A DNA stretch of 64,000 nucleotides from Flavobacterium sp. SLB02. GTDB taxonomy: Bacteria > Bacteroidota > Bacteroidia > Flavobacteriales > Flavobacteriaceae. Shown piece by piece: positions 25,194 to 33,625 of this stretch; within the stretch, counting starts at the first letter, position 1; each line of letters opens with the position of its first letter. Both the position numbers and the translations under genes were made by a program. Under the pieces are notes generated by a model. That model had not been told where the DNA came from, searched no databases, and saw only the letters and a list, made by a program, of their open reading frames with translations. The stretch lies in contig NZ_CP045928.1 of assembly GCF_009664855.1 (NCBI RefSeq), forward strand, positions 4,930,331 through 4,994,330, written 5' to 3'.

Positions 25194-25201
25194 TACCTTT
25201 G
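25194..25201 (+). promoter_or_regulatory. -7 box of the GNAT gene
   Basis: TACCTTTG fits TAnnTTTG, 35 bases before the start codon at 25237. Confidence 0.5.
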
Positions 25202-25236
25202 CAGGATTCATTAATCTACAGAATACAGTCCTAATA

Positions 25237-25743
25237 ATGGAATTTTTTAAAACTACAAATGCAGATATCGATGCTGTTTTCGATATTTACAATGCCGCTA
25301 CATCTTATCAAAAAAAAGTTAATAACAAAAGCTGGAGAGGTTTTGAAAGGGCATTAATCGAAAAAGAAATTGCGGAAAATCGTCATTTTATAATCAAAGA
25401 AGGAAATGAAGTTGCCTGTACGTTTGTGCTTACTTTTAATGATTTAATTATCTGGAAAGAAGCTGCACAAGATCCGGCAGTTTATCTACATCGTATTGCC
25501 ACAAACCCAAAATTCAGAGGGCAATCGTATGTGAAAAAAATCATCGAATGGGTGAAAACATATGCCAAAGAAAACGGTAAAGATTATATTAGACTTGACA
25601 CGCATAGCGGCAATGACAGAATAAACAAATATTACACAAGCTGCGGTTTCGAATACAAAGGAATCAGCACAATCGAATGGACAAGCGAATTACCGGAACA
25701 TTATAAAGAAGGTTCTTTTAGTTTGTTCGAGATTAAACTTTAA
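25237..25743 (+). CDS. GNAT-family N-acetyltransferase
   Basis: 168 aa, a single GNAT domain. Motif A is HRIATNPKFRGQSYVKKIIE (acetyl-CoA pyrophosphate loop RGQSY), followed by IRLDTHSGNDRINKYYTSCG, the motif B region ending in the typical CGFEYKG. Substrate not predictable. Own promoter; ended by an inverted repeat 10 bases after the stop. Confidence 0.85.
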   Translation: MEFFKTTNADIDAVFDIYNAATSYQKKVNNKSWRGFERALIEKEIAENRHFIIKEGNEVACTFVLTFNDLIIWKEAAQDPAVYLHRIATNPKFRGQSYVKKIIEWVKTYAKENGKDYIRLDTHSGNDRINKYYTSCGFEYKGISTIEWTSELPEHYKEGSFSLFEIKL

Positions 25744-25753
25744 ATTTAGATTT

Positions 25754-25786
25754 AGACCTAACAGGTTTTAAAAACCGGTTAGGTCT
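25754..25786. repeat. Dispersed hairpin, family C, copy 1 (also a terminator)
   Basis: AGACCTAACAGGTTT and AACCGGTTAGGTCT form a nearly perfect hairpin. The same plan recurs at 32181-32213 and 52563-52595. It ends the GNAT transcript. Confidence 0.75.
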
Positions 25787-25813
25787 GTCTCTTACTAATA
25801 TTTTTTTTTAAAA

Positions 25814-25984
25814 TTATTTTGCTTCCCAAAAGCAACGTTTAGGAGAGACTATCAAGCCTTCGTCCTTCAATATTTTCATTGCTTTATCTACTTCTTTACG
25901 ATCCAGTTTAGTTAACTCAACTACTTTGCCTGCATTTAAAGGCTGTTGCGCTTTTTTCATAGCGTCTAACACCTGATTTTTGAT
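25814..25984 (-). CDS. Small winged-helix protein; start codon uncertain
   Basis: About 48-56 aa. From the first ATG (25960) it reads MKKAQQPLNAGKVVELTKLD and ends KDEGLIVSPKRCFWEAK, typical of the short winged-helix proteins of Bacteroidota (KPLxAGEI...KEVDKxxKxLKxEG...SPKRCxW). Family members have about eight more N-terminal residues, and the frame continues upstream as IKNQVLDA to an in-frame TAA at about 25998. Only a GTG (25972) and an ATC (25984) are available; the ATC lies 8 bases after a perfect AAGGAG. The start given is that ATC. Confidence 0.65.
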   Translation of the reverse strand: MKNQVLDAMKKAQQPLNAGKVVELTKLDRKEVDKAMKILKDEGLIVSPKRCFWEAK

Positions 25985-26017
25985 TTCCCTAACTCCTTAT
26001 CTTTTTCATTTAAAATA

Positions 26018-26025
26018 CAAAAATA
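26018..26025 (-). promoter_or_regulatory. -7 box of the small winged-helix gene
   Basis: Minus-strand TATTTTTG, matching TAnnTTTG, about 34 bases before the ATC at 25984. It limits the transcript so that the true start must lie at or after about 26010. Confidence 0.45.
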
Positions 26026-26088
26026 ACAGGCATTTTCCTTCAAAAAAAAATCTTTCTCAAAAGCAAAATCCCTTTGCAAAAAATAATT

Positions 26089-27579
26089 TTACAAACTTGC
26101 CAGTTTCTTTGCTTGCTCCTGGGCATTTGTATTTTTTGGATTTAATTCGAATGCTTTTTTATAATTTTTTATCGCTTCTTTTTTATTTCCTAAACCCGCC
26201 AGTGTTTCTGCATAACTATCGTAAGTGTTTTCGCTTTTCGGGTAAAGATCTGTATTGAGTTTGAAAATTTTCAAAGCCTCATTTGGCTTGTTTTCTCCTA
26301 ATAATCTGTACCCAAAATCATTTAATTCATTTTCGCTTAGTGCAAAACCAGCATTATTCATTTTTAAATTTTCTACGATTTTTAATAAATTTCTTTGGTT
26401 CTGGGTTATTAATTCCTTTCTTATTTTTTTTACTGAAGGTGATAATCCAAAACCATTTGATTCCTTCATTTCAGGAATATAATAACCTGCTATTTCATCT
26501 ATAAACCATTCAGGATTTGCACCCTGAAGATTCGTCAGGACAACTATAGAAAGATCGTCTTTTGGATAAACAAAAAATGCTGATCTCATTCCTCCAATAG
26601 GTCCAAGGGCTGGATGTTCTTCTCTCGTAACTGTTGGCCAGCCTACTGCATATCCGTTTACCAGTTTGTTAAATCCGCCTACACGACCATTGTTTCGAAG
26701 CGCTGGCTGCCAAAGCACATCTAAACTTGATTTTTGTCTTAATAATTCCTGATTTTGCAACGCTATAATCCATTGTGCTATTTCGCCAGATGTAGCAATT
26801 ATTCCAGTGCAAGTTCTAAAAAACTCCGGAAACTTAGCATAACTGCTTCTTATTTCATTAGAAGTAACCCAACGTCCGTTTACAACATCCTGAGTGGTAT
26901 AAGCGCCAGCTGAATGTGGAATAATATCATTTGAATCTCCAAAACGTGTTTGTTTCATTCCAGCTACTTTAAACTGGCGATCTTCAATAAATTTAGTAAA
27001 ATGCATACCGCTTAGTTTATTGATAATCTTGCCAATGATCACATATCCGGTCTGATTATAACTAAAATGGTCTCCAGTTTTAAATTCCATTGGTAATGTT
27101 TTAACCTTTTCCCAAGATCCATTTTCAGTATCTGCTAATAAATTCTCTCTCTCATCGATAATGTTCGGAAGTCCTGACAGGTTAGCAAACAGTTGTTTAA
27201 TTGTCAAATCTTTCCATGCAACAGGCAAATCCTTTAAATATTTAGAAATAGGATCATTGATGTTTAGTTTTCCCTCTTCCTGAAGCTGCATAACAGCAAC
27301 TCCTACAAATGCTTTTGTGCAGGAATTTATAGAGAACATACTTTGATCTGTTACGTTAACCGAATTTTCAATATTGGCAACTCCATAACTTTTACGCTTT
27401 ACTATTTTTCCGTGTTGAACAACAGCAATTTGAAGACCTGGTATATGAAGTTTTTCCATTTTGTCTTTTAGAAAAAGATCGATACTATCCGTATGTTGCT
27501 GGTTTTGAGAATTAGCACTAAGCGCAATTAAACTCGTTAAAAAAAATATTCCCAGAGATTTAGAAAATTTGATTTTCAT
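26089..27579 (-). CDS. Serine hydrolase (class C beta-lactamase fold) with TPR tail
   Basis: 496 aa. Signal peptide (1-24), then the penicillin-binding/class C fold: SxxK at Ser86-Cys-Thr-Lys89, second motif FSYNQTGY (Tyr174, with Gln where Asn is usual), and a third region LGPIGGMRS. Residues about 420-496 form two TPR-like helices (EALKIFKLNTDLYPKSENTYD, KEAIKNYKKAFELNPKNTNA). Members act as D-aminopeptidases, esterases or peptidases in the periplasm; class C lactamase activity is not implied. Monocistronic. Confidence 0.88.
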   Translation of the reverse strand: MKIKFSKSLGIFFLTSLIALSANSQNQQHTDSIDLFLKDKMEKLHIPGLQIAVVQHGKIVKRKSYGVANIENSVNVTDQSMFSINSCTKAFVGVAVMQLQEEGKLNINDPISKYLKDLPVAWKDLTIKQLFANLSGLPNIIDERENLLADTENGSWEKVKTLPMEFKTGDHFSYNQTGYVIIGKIINKLSGMHFTKFIEDRQFKVAGMKQTRFGDSNDIIPHSAGAYTTQDVVNGRWVTSNEIRSSYAKFPEFFRTCTGIIATSGEIAQWIIALQNQELLRQKSSLDVLWQPALRNNGRVGGFNKLVNGYAVGWPTVTREEHPALGPIGGMRSAFFVYPKDDLSIVVLTNLQGANPEWFIDEIAGYYIPEMKESNGFGLSPSVKKIRKELITQNQRNLLKIVENLKMNNAGFALSENELNDFGYRLLGENKPNEALKIFKLNTDLYPKSENTYDSYAETLAGLGNKKEAIKNYKKAFELNPKNTNAQEQAKKLASL

Positions 27580-27908
27580 GATTGTGATTGATTTAATATT
27601 TGATTGATGATTGACTGCTTCTTAAATCTTCTTTACTTTTTAGGCCAATTGTGTAAAGCAGATAATGGAAGCATTTTAAATCAAGACGAACGTAGAATGA
27701 AAATGCTACATCATTTTTGAATTATTTTTAAACCTGAGCGAATACAAAGGCATTTTTCTTTATTAATAAAATCTCTTTTTTCAGTTCAGGATTAAAAAAA
27801 TAAGAAAAAACCTAAAATAAAAAGTATATGTTTTGATTGATAACGTTAATTATCTCTTATATATTCAGTTATCACATTTAAAAACAAGAACATTAAATTC
27901 AGTTCGAT

Positions 27909-27916
27909 TACATTTG
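27909..27916 (+). promoter_or_regulatory. -7 box of the histidine kinase gene; upstream stretch otherwise empty
   Basis: TACATTTG fits TAnnTTTG, 20 bases before the start. The 356-base stretch between the serine hydrolase and this gene is AT-rich; I see no further gene or stable hairpin in it. Confidence 0.45.
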
Positions 27917-27935
27917 GATAAATGCACGAGAAAAT

Positions 27936-29480
27936 ATGAGTGAAAAAAAAAATATTCCGTCTGACATGATTGCTTTTCCAGAACGGAATAAAACCAATCA
28001 TCACGAAGAATTAGTGCTTGTTAATAAAAGACTCGCCCAACAAATAGAGGAACGAAAAGAACGTGCTGCAGAGTTGATTATTGCCAATAAAGAGCTTGCT
28101 TTTCAAAACAAAGAAAAAGAAAAACGTGCGGCCGAACTGGTTATCGCAAACTCAGAACTTGCCTATCAAAACCAGGAAAAAGAGGATCGTGCTGCTGAAC
28201 TTGTTATTGCCAACAAAGAATTAACCTTCCAGAATAAAGAAAAAGAAAAACGTGCCGCAGAATTGGTTATTGCCAATACTGAACTGGCATATCAGAACAG
28301 GGAAAAAGAAAAACGCGCTGCAGAACTTCTTATTGCGAATGCAGAACTGGCATATCAAAATCAGGAAAAGGAAGATCGCGCTGCCGAACTTGTTATTGCC
28401 AATACTGAACTGGCTTTTCAAAACAAAGAGAAACAAAAACGGGCAGATGAATTAAGTATTGCCAATTCTGAGCTTTTATTTCAAAATAAAGAAAAAGAAA
28501 AGCGTGCTTCCGAATTGGTTATTGCAAATACAGAACTTGCCTATCAAAACCAGGAAAAAGAAGATCGTGCTGCTGAACTTGTTATTGCTAATAAAGAATT
28601 AACCTTTCAGAATAAAGAAAAAGAAAAGCGTGCTGCAGAACTGGTTATTGCCAATCAAGAACTGGCATATCGGAATAAAGAGAAAGAAAAGCGCGCTGCA
28701 GAACTTCTTATTGCCAATACAGAACTTACTTTCCAGAACAATGCAAAAGAAAAAAGTGCTGCCGAATTAATCCTGGCAAACAACGAACTTGAAGCTTTCA
28801 CTTATATTTCAAGCCATCATTTGCAGGAACCTTTGCGTAAAATACAGGTTTTTTCGAACCGAATTATGACAGATGAACATCAAAATTTGACAGAGAAAGG
28901 AAAATTTTATTTCGATCGTATCGAAGTTTCTGCGCTTCATATGCGAGCGCTTATAAACGATCTGCTAACATATTCGCGAACAAGTGTAACCGAAAAGAAA
29001 TTTGAAAATGTCAATTTGAATGAGATTATCAATAGCGTTCTTGAAGATTTACAAAAAGAAATTATAACAAAAAAAGCCGTTATCGAAATCTCCGGAAACT
29101 GTAAGGCTCATATAATTCCTTCTCAGTTTCACCAGTTAATATGCAATTTAGTTAGCAATTCGCTGAAATTTTCGACCAAGGAAAAAGCACCTCACATTAC
29201 GATAGAAAGTGTTTACACGAAACCAAAAACGAAGAAAAATAAATCATCAGCTGATTATTGCCACATTATTGTAAGCGACAATGGTATTGGATTTGAACCT
29301 CAGTTCGAAAGCAGGGTTTTCGAGATGTTTCAGCAGCTAAACAACAAAACCGATTATAAAGGAACAGGAATTGGTCTCGCCATAGTAAAAAAGATTGTGG
29401 AAAACCATAACGGAATCATTACGGCAACCGGTAAATTGCATCACGGAGCTAAATTTGATATTTATATTCCGGTGGTGTAA
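27936..29480 (+). CDS. Soluble histidine kinase with eleven 21-residue coiled-coil repeats
   Basis: 514 aa, no signal peptide or membrane helix. Residues 43-273 are eleven tandem 21-aa units of the type RAAELVIANxELAYQNxEKE, a long predicted coiled coil in place of a sensor domain. The HisKA domain follows with SSHHLQEPLRKIQVF, then LINDLLTYSRTS. The ATPase has N box QLICNLVSNSLKFS, G1 VSDNGIGFEP and G2 GTGIGLAIVKKI. No response regulator is adjacent, so its partner is elsewhere. Ended by a strong terminator. Confidence 0.92.
   Translation: MSEKKNIPSDMIAFPERNKTNHHEELVLVNKRLAQQIEERKERAAELIIANKELAFQNKEKEKRAAELVIANSELAYQNQEKEDRAAELVIANKELTFQNKEKEKRAAELVIANTELAYQNREKEKRAAELLIANAELAYQNQEKEDRAAELVIANTELAFQNKEKQKRADELSIANSELLFQNKEKEKRASELVIANTELAYQNQEKEDRAAELVIANKELTFQNKEKEKRAAELVIANQELAYRNKEKEKRAAELLIANTELTFQNNAKEKSAAELILANNELEAFTYISSHHLQEPLRKIQVFSNRIMTDEHQNLTEKGKFYFDRIEVSALHMRALINDLLTYSRTSVTEKKFENVNLNEIINSVLEDLQKEIITKKAVIEISGNCKAHIIPSQFHQLICNLVSNSLKFSTKEKAPHITIESVYTKPKTKKNKSSADYCHIIVSDNGIGFEPQFESRVFEMFQQLNNKTDYKGTGIGLAIVKKIVENHNGIITATGKLHHGAKFDIYIPVV
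28062..28754 (+). repeat. Eleven in-frame 63-bp coding repeats
   Basis: Each unit encodes 21 residues (three heptads). Units 3 and 9 encode the same residues, units 5 and 11 share the LLIAN variant and units 2 and 8 the NQEKED variant, giving a higher-order period of six units (126 codons). Confidence 0.9.
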
Positions 29481-29484
29481 ATAA

Positions 29485-29519
29485 AAAAAGCCTTTTGTGA
29501 GATTCACAAAAGGCTTTTT
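29485..29519. terminator. Strong bidirectional terminator
   Basis: AAAAAGCCTTTTGTGA and TCACAAAAGGCTTTTT form a 16-bp stem with a 3-base loop. It ends the histidine kinase on the plus strand and the tRNA-Ser transcript on the minus strand. Confidence 0.9.
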
Positions 29520-29520
29520 G

Positions 29521-29607
29521 CAGAGAGGAAGGGATTCGAACCCTCGATACAGTTACCCATATACTAGCTTTCCAGGCTAGCTCCTTCAACCACTCGGACA
29601 CCTCTCT
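29521..29607 (-). tRNA. tRNA-Ser, anticodon GGA
   Basis: 87 bases. Acceptor stem AGAGAGG pairs with CCTCTCT, discriminator G. The anticodon stem CTAGCCTGGAAAGCTAG carries GGA, decoding UCC and UCU. A long variable arm (TATATGGGTAACTGTAT region) marks a class II tRNA. T arm GAGGGTTCGAATCCCTT. CCA is not encoded. Confidence 0.95.
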
Positions 29608-29804
29608 AAATTGGTCTGCAAAGAACACAAAAAAATCTGACTTAGAAAAACAAAATCAACATTAGTTTATAAGAACTATCAATTTTATTTTTCGCCACGA
29701 ATTTCACGAATTAGCACTAATTTTTATGTTGTTTGACCTAAAGGACCGTTTAAAATTGGAATGAATTTATGGCAAACTTTTCTCTTATTGTAGATCTCAT
29801 CCTT

Positions 29805-30677
29805 CTACATACTTTTTCTAAATTCTTCCATAAACAATTTTACAGCCTTTTTTTGGTATGCTCCTTCGATCGTTAACATAAACGATTCTCTTTGTGTGGG
29901 AACTCCTGTAATCGCTATTGCTTTTAGATTATCCCAGCCTTTTAGGGCTTTCTCAGTCACAATTGTAACCCAGTCGCTCTCTTCTACCAATTGCAAAAGG
30001 GCATGAACTGCATTTAATTCGATCGAAACTTTGGGTTTCATATTATTTTTAAAAAACAATTCATCGAGAAATTCTCTTGAACTAAATCCTCTTACGGGTA
30101 AAACAAGCGGATATTCCCCTATTTTTTTGAAGGAAATTTTATCTAAAGATGCTAAAGGATGTGTTTTTGCTACCGCCATTACCAGATTCGAAGTAAATAA
30201 TGGGATTTTCTGAATGGTCTCTTTTATTTCTTTGGACGAAATGACCAAAACCAAATCTAACTCGTTATTTAGTAATTTAGTTTCTAAAGGTTCAGTTGAA
30301 CCATATTCTACCACGATTTTTAAATTAGGATATGTTTTTGCAAATAAGTTAACGATTGGCAAAACCAAAAGTCCAAAGATATAGGTAACGCCAATTCGTA
30401 ATTCTCCGCCAATCATTTGGTTCAAATCATCGATCGCCTGTTTGCCACTTTGTACATTTTCGATGACTTGCTTGGCATGAATCAGGAAAACAGAACCAGC
30501 CTCTGTAAGCTGTACTTTTTTTCCAATCCTTACAAATAAAGGCATCCCGAGTTCTTCTTCTAACTTTTTTATTTGTTGAGATAATCCTGATTGTGTCACA
30601 AAACACAACTCAGCCGCTTTTGTAAAATGCAATACTTCAGCAGTTTTAATAAAATATTCTAATTGATAAATTTCCAT
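29805..30677 (-). CDS. LysR-family transcriptional regulator
   Basis: 290 aa. N-terminal winged helix with YFIKTAEVLHFTKAAELCFV and TQSGLSQQIKKLEEELGMPL, then a LysR substrate-binding domain (GELRIGVTYIFGLLVLPIV). It is divergent from an MFS exporter gene with a 91-base shared promoter region, the classic LysR arrangement, so it probably controls that transporter. The inducer cannot be read from the sequence. Confidence 0.92.
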   Translation of the reverse strand: MEIYQLEYFIKTAEVLHFTKAAELCFVTQSGLSQQIKKLEEELGMPLFVRIGKKVQLTEAGSVFLIHAKQVIENVQSGKQAIDDLNQMIGGELRIGVTYIFGLLVLPIVNLFAKTYPNLKIVVEYGSTEPLETKLLNNELDLVLVISSKEIKETIQKIPLFTSNLVMAVAKTHPLASLDKISFKKIGEYPLVLPVRGFSSREFLDELFFKNNMKPKVSIELNAVHALLQLVEESDWVTIVTEKALKGWDNLKAIAITGVPTQRESFMLTIEGAYQKKAVKLFMEEFRKSM

Positions 30678-30768
30678 ATCGATAAGTTTTAATACTCATT
30701 ATCAGTAAAATTATTAATTTTTCTAATGAAATACTAATTCCGAACTTTGTAAAAAAATATCAGGCATC

Positions 30769-32004
30769 ATGTTTAAAGCGTTAAAATCAAAAAACTTCAA
30801 GTTATTCTTTTATGGACAATCAGTTTCGGTAATTGGCACCTGGCTTCAAAAAACAGCCGTAAGTTGGATGGTTTACAGCGTTACAGGTTCTGTTTTCTTA
30901 TTAGGATTAGCGACTTTTTTGAGCATGATTCCGTCTTTATTTCTGGCACCTTTGGCCGGAAGTATTATCGGGCGTTACGATAAACATCGTGCCATGATCT
31001 TATTACAATCTTTGGCAATGCTTCAGGCAGGAGTTTTGGCATTAATGATTTACTTAAAAATATACAACATCAACTTTATTCTGGCCCTAAGTCTAATTCA
31101 GGGAATCATCAATTCCTTCGACATGACTTGCAGACAAACCATGATGATTGATATTGTAGATAATAAAGAAGATTTGCCAAACGCCGTTGCCCTAAACTCT
31201 ACATTAAATAATTTTGCCCGAATTGCCGGACCTGCATTAGCCGGAATTATTCTGCACAATTACGGAGAAGATATTTGTTTTATTGGAAACTTCCTGAGCT
31301 ATATACCTGTTTTGATTTCGTTACTGATGATGAAAATCACACCGCATATTAAAGCAACCGATAAAATGAAAATGTATGACGATTTTATTGAAGGATTGGA
31401 TTACGTTAGAAAAGAAACTGAAATGGCCAGAATGCTTTTGATGTTAATGTGCAGTAGTTTGTTTGTGATTTCTTTTAATACTTTAATGCCGGTTTTTGCC
31501 AAAGATATTTTTAGCGGAAATGCTCAAACCTTCAGTTGGTTCGAAAGTGCGGCCGGAATTGGATCTATTCTATCCGCCATTTATCTGGCCAATCTTAAAA
31601 AAGCAGATAATATGGGCAAAATAATGATCGCTGCGAGCTTGCTATTAGGCTTTAGCATCATTATACTTGCTTATTCGAATAGTTTAACTGTTGCACTTAT
31701 TTGCATGGCACTGAGCGGTGTAGGCATGATGGCACAAACCTCATCTATAAACATTTACATTCAGACACAAAGCGCTGTAAACATGCGTTCCAGAAGTATT
31801 AGTTATTATTTGATGGCCTATCAGGGAATGATTCCTGTGGGAAGTTTGATTATTGGATACGTCTCACACATTATAGGAACCCGAAATACGGTTGCGATTC
31901 AGGGAATTATTTGTGTCCTTTCGGTAATTGTTTATGTGTATTATAAAAGACATACTTCTGATGAAGATGATTTAGAGACTTGTCAAGTTCCTTATAAAAA
32001 TTAA
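30769..32004 (+). CDS. MFS transporter, MFS_3 (EntS-like) type
   Basis: 411 aa, about twelve membrane helices. The N-terminus FKALKSKNFKLFFYGQSVSV and GTWLQKTAVSWMVY, and the loop SIIGRYDKHRAMI, are typical of the MFS_3 group that includes enterobactin and macrolide exporters. Divergent from a LysR regulator. The cargo is unknown. The 590 bases downstream are filled with dispersed repeats. Confidence 0.88.
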   Translation: MFKALKSKNFKLFFYGQSVSVIGTWLQKTAVSWMVYSVTGSVFLLGLATFLSMIPSLFLAPLAGSIIGRYDKHRAMILLQSLAMLQAGVLALMIYLKIYNINFILALSLIQGIINSFDMTCRQTMMIDIVDNKEDLPNAVALNSTLNNFARIAGPALAGIILHNYGEDICFIGNFLSYIPVLISLLMMKITPHIKATDKMKMYDDFIEGLDYVRKETEMARMLLMLMCSSLFVISFNTLMPVFAKDIFSGNAQTFSWFESAAGIGSILSAIYLANLKKADNMGKIMIAASLLLGFSIIILAYSNSLTVALICMALSGVGMMAQTSSINIYIQTQSAVNMRSRSISYYLMAYQGMIPVGSLIIGYVSHIIGTRNTVAIQGIICVLSVIVYVYYKRHTSDEDDLETCQVPYKN

Positions 32005-32180
32005 TAAATTCCAAATTTTTTAAATTCCAAATTCCAAGGGAAAGTATTGACTGAATCATCTAAGAAATTATAAGTCTGGGTTAAATTCCAATTGTATACA
32101 AACTTGGAAAGGGAAATTCTAGAGGAAAAAATTCCAAATTCCAATTCTTAGAAACTTTGACAAAGGTGGTTACGAATAGT

Positions 32181-32213
32181 AGACCCGGCAGGTTTTTTAA
32201 ACCTGTCGGGTTT
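32181..32213. repeat. Dispersed hairpin, family C, copy 2
   Basis: AGACCCGGCAGGTTT and AAACCTGTCGGGTTT; same layout as the element after the GNAT gene. Nested inside a longer inverted repeat. Confidence 0.75.
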
Positions 32214-32300
32214 CGTTGTGTAAGCTTTGTCGAGTTTCTAGTGTGATTTCTCGTGCCTCGAAATGACAAAATTGACTAAAATATTGTTATAAAAACGATT

Positions 32301-32382
32301 GCCCTAGCCACGATAGAAGTGGAAATCCTTTTGTGTCCGCCGCGGTGGACACAAAAGATTGAAACGGATAGCGGGATTAGCT
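32301..32382 (+). repeat. Dispersed hairpin element, family A, copy 2
   Basis: Outer blocks GATAGAAGTGGAAATCCTTT and AAAAGATTGAAACGGATAGC around an inner stem CTTTTGTGTCC and GGACACAAAAG. Outer blocks shared with copy 3 at 38860-38935; the inner stem is different. Confidence 0.8.
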
Positions 32383-32593
32383 CCTGAAAAAAAGTTCGGT
32401 TTTATTCTGAAATTTGCAATGACAAACCTCATCAGTTTCAATTAATTTAAATAAACTTATATCACTTATATGGTGAAAATTTTATAACGAAAAAAGGAAA
32501 CTCCAATTACTAAAAAAAAATCCAAATTCCAATCTTGAGATTTAATTCTCGCGTTTTGGAATTTGGAATTTTAAAATATTGGAATTTTTCTAT

Positions 32594-33625
32594 TTATAAC
32601 GAAATTTCCCCTCTCAAAGCTGTTTCGAAAATGGTTTTAAATTCAGCCTGAGGGATATTGTGACCTAACAAATACATTAGTTTTGTAATTGCGGCTTCTG
32701 TAGTAATGTCTTTTCCGGAGATAACGCCAAGAGATTTTAATGCTGTACTGGTTTCGTATTGTCCCATATTGACGCTTCCGCCGGAACATTGTGTTACGTT
32801 GACGATGTGCAAACCGGATTGAATGGCTTTCTGAATTAAATTTAAAAACCAATCTTCGGTTGGAGCATTTCCTGATCCGTAAGTTTCAAGAACGATTCCT
32901 TTTAAATCTTTAATGGCCAGAATCGAAGACAAAACGACTTCGCTCATTCCGGGAAACATTTTTATAATGGCAACATGATTGTCTAAATTCTTATGGACAA
33001 TTAAATTTGCGTCTTCTTTTATAGGAAGAAATAAATGTCTGTTGAGTTTAAGATGTACGCCAGATTCTACCAATTCAGGATAATTTGGCGCTGTAAACGC
33101 TTTAAAATGTTCGGCATTTACTTTTGAAGTTCGGTTACCTCGGTACAATTTATATTCAAAATACAAACAAACTTCGGTGATTACCGGTTTTCCGTTTTCC
33201 TGTAACGAAGCAATCTGAATCGCTGTAATCAGGTTTTCTTTAGCATCGGTACGCAAATCTCCTATTGGCAATTGAGATCCTGTAAACACCACTGGTTTTG
33301 CTAAGTTTTCAAGCATAAAACTCAATGCTGAAGCCGAATATGACATTGTATCTGAACCATGAAGCACTACAAAACCATCATAAACAATGTAGTTTTCTTC
33401 TATAATTTCAGCAATTTTTGTCCATTCCCCCGGATTCATGTTCGATGAATCTATAGGATCTTCGAATGAAACGGTTTCAATCTCACAATCTAATTGTTTG
33501 ATTTCAGGGATTTTTTGCAATAATTTTCCAAAATTGAACGCTTTGAGCGCGCCTGTCTCAAAATCTTTGCTCATACCGATCGTCCCACCGGTATAAATTA
33601 GCAATATTTTAGCTTTAAATGACAT
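32594..33625 (-). CDS. ansA: Type I L-asparaginase
   Basis: 343 aa, no signal peptide, so the cytosolic type. First catalytic Thr in LLIYTGGTIGM, second active-site region VVLHGSDTMSYSASALSFML, and the C-terminal dimer region VNVTQCSGGSVNMGQYE. It hydrolyses asparagine to aspartate and ammonia. The start overlaps the end of the upstream acyltransferase gene by 11 bases. Confidence 0.93.
   Translation of the reverse strand: MSFKAKILLIYTGGTIGMSKDFETGALKAFNFGKLLQKIPEIKQLDCEIETVSFEDPIDSSNMNPGEWTKIAEIIEENYIVYDGFVVLHGSDTMSYSASALSFMLENLAKPVVFTGSQLPIGDLRTDAKENLITAIQIASLQENGKPVITEVCLYFEYKLYRGNRTSKVNAEHFKAFTAPNYPELVESGVHLKLNRHLFLPIKEDANLIVHKNLDNHVAIIKMFPGMSEVVLSSILAIKDLKGIVLETYGSGNAPTEDWFLNLIQKAIQSGLHIVNVTQCSGGSVNMGQYETSTALKSLGVISGKDITTEAAITKLMYLLGHNIPQAEFKTIFETALRGEISL

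Larger units (their letters stand above)
32005..32593. repeat. Repeat-filled intergenic region
   Basis: No gene seen in 589 bases. It holds several runs of the words AAATTCCAAATTCCAA (about 32005-32040, 32120-32145, 32515-32580), a hairpin GAAACTTTGACAAAG with CTTTGTCGAGTTTC around a family C element, and a family A element. A short open frame on the minus strand at 32081-32269 lies wholly in these repeats. Confidence 0.75.

Noticed and set aside
28062..28754. Regular 63-bp repeats that could suggest a CRISPR or minisatellite
   Set aside because: They are in frame within the histidine kinase gene and encode 21-residue coiled-coil units; there are no unique spacers.
29521..29607. Integration site for a mobile element at tRNA-Ser
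   Set aside because: No integrase and no repeat of the tRNA 3' end was seen nearby.
32081..32269. 62-codon frame on the minus strand between MFS and asparaginase genes
   Set aside because: It lies wholly in dispersed repeats and a hairpin; composition is that of the repeats.
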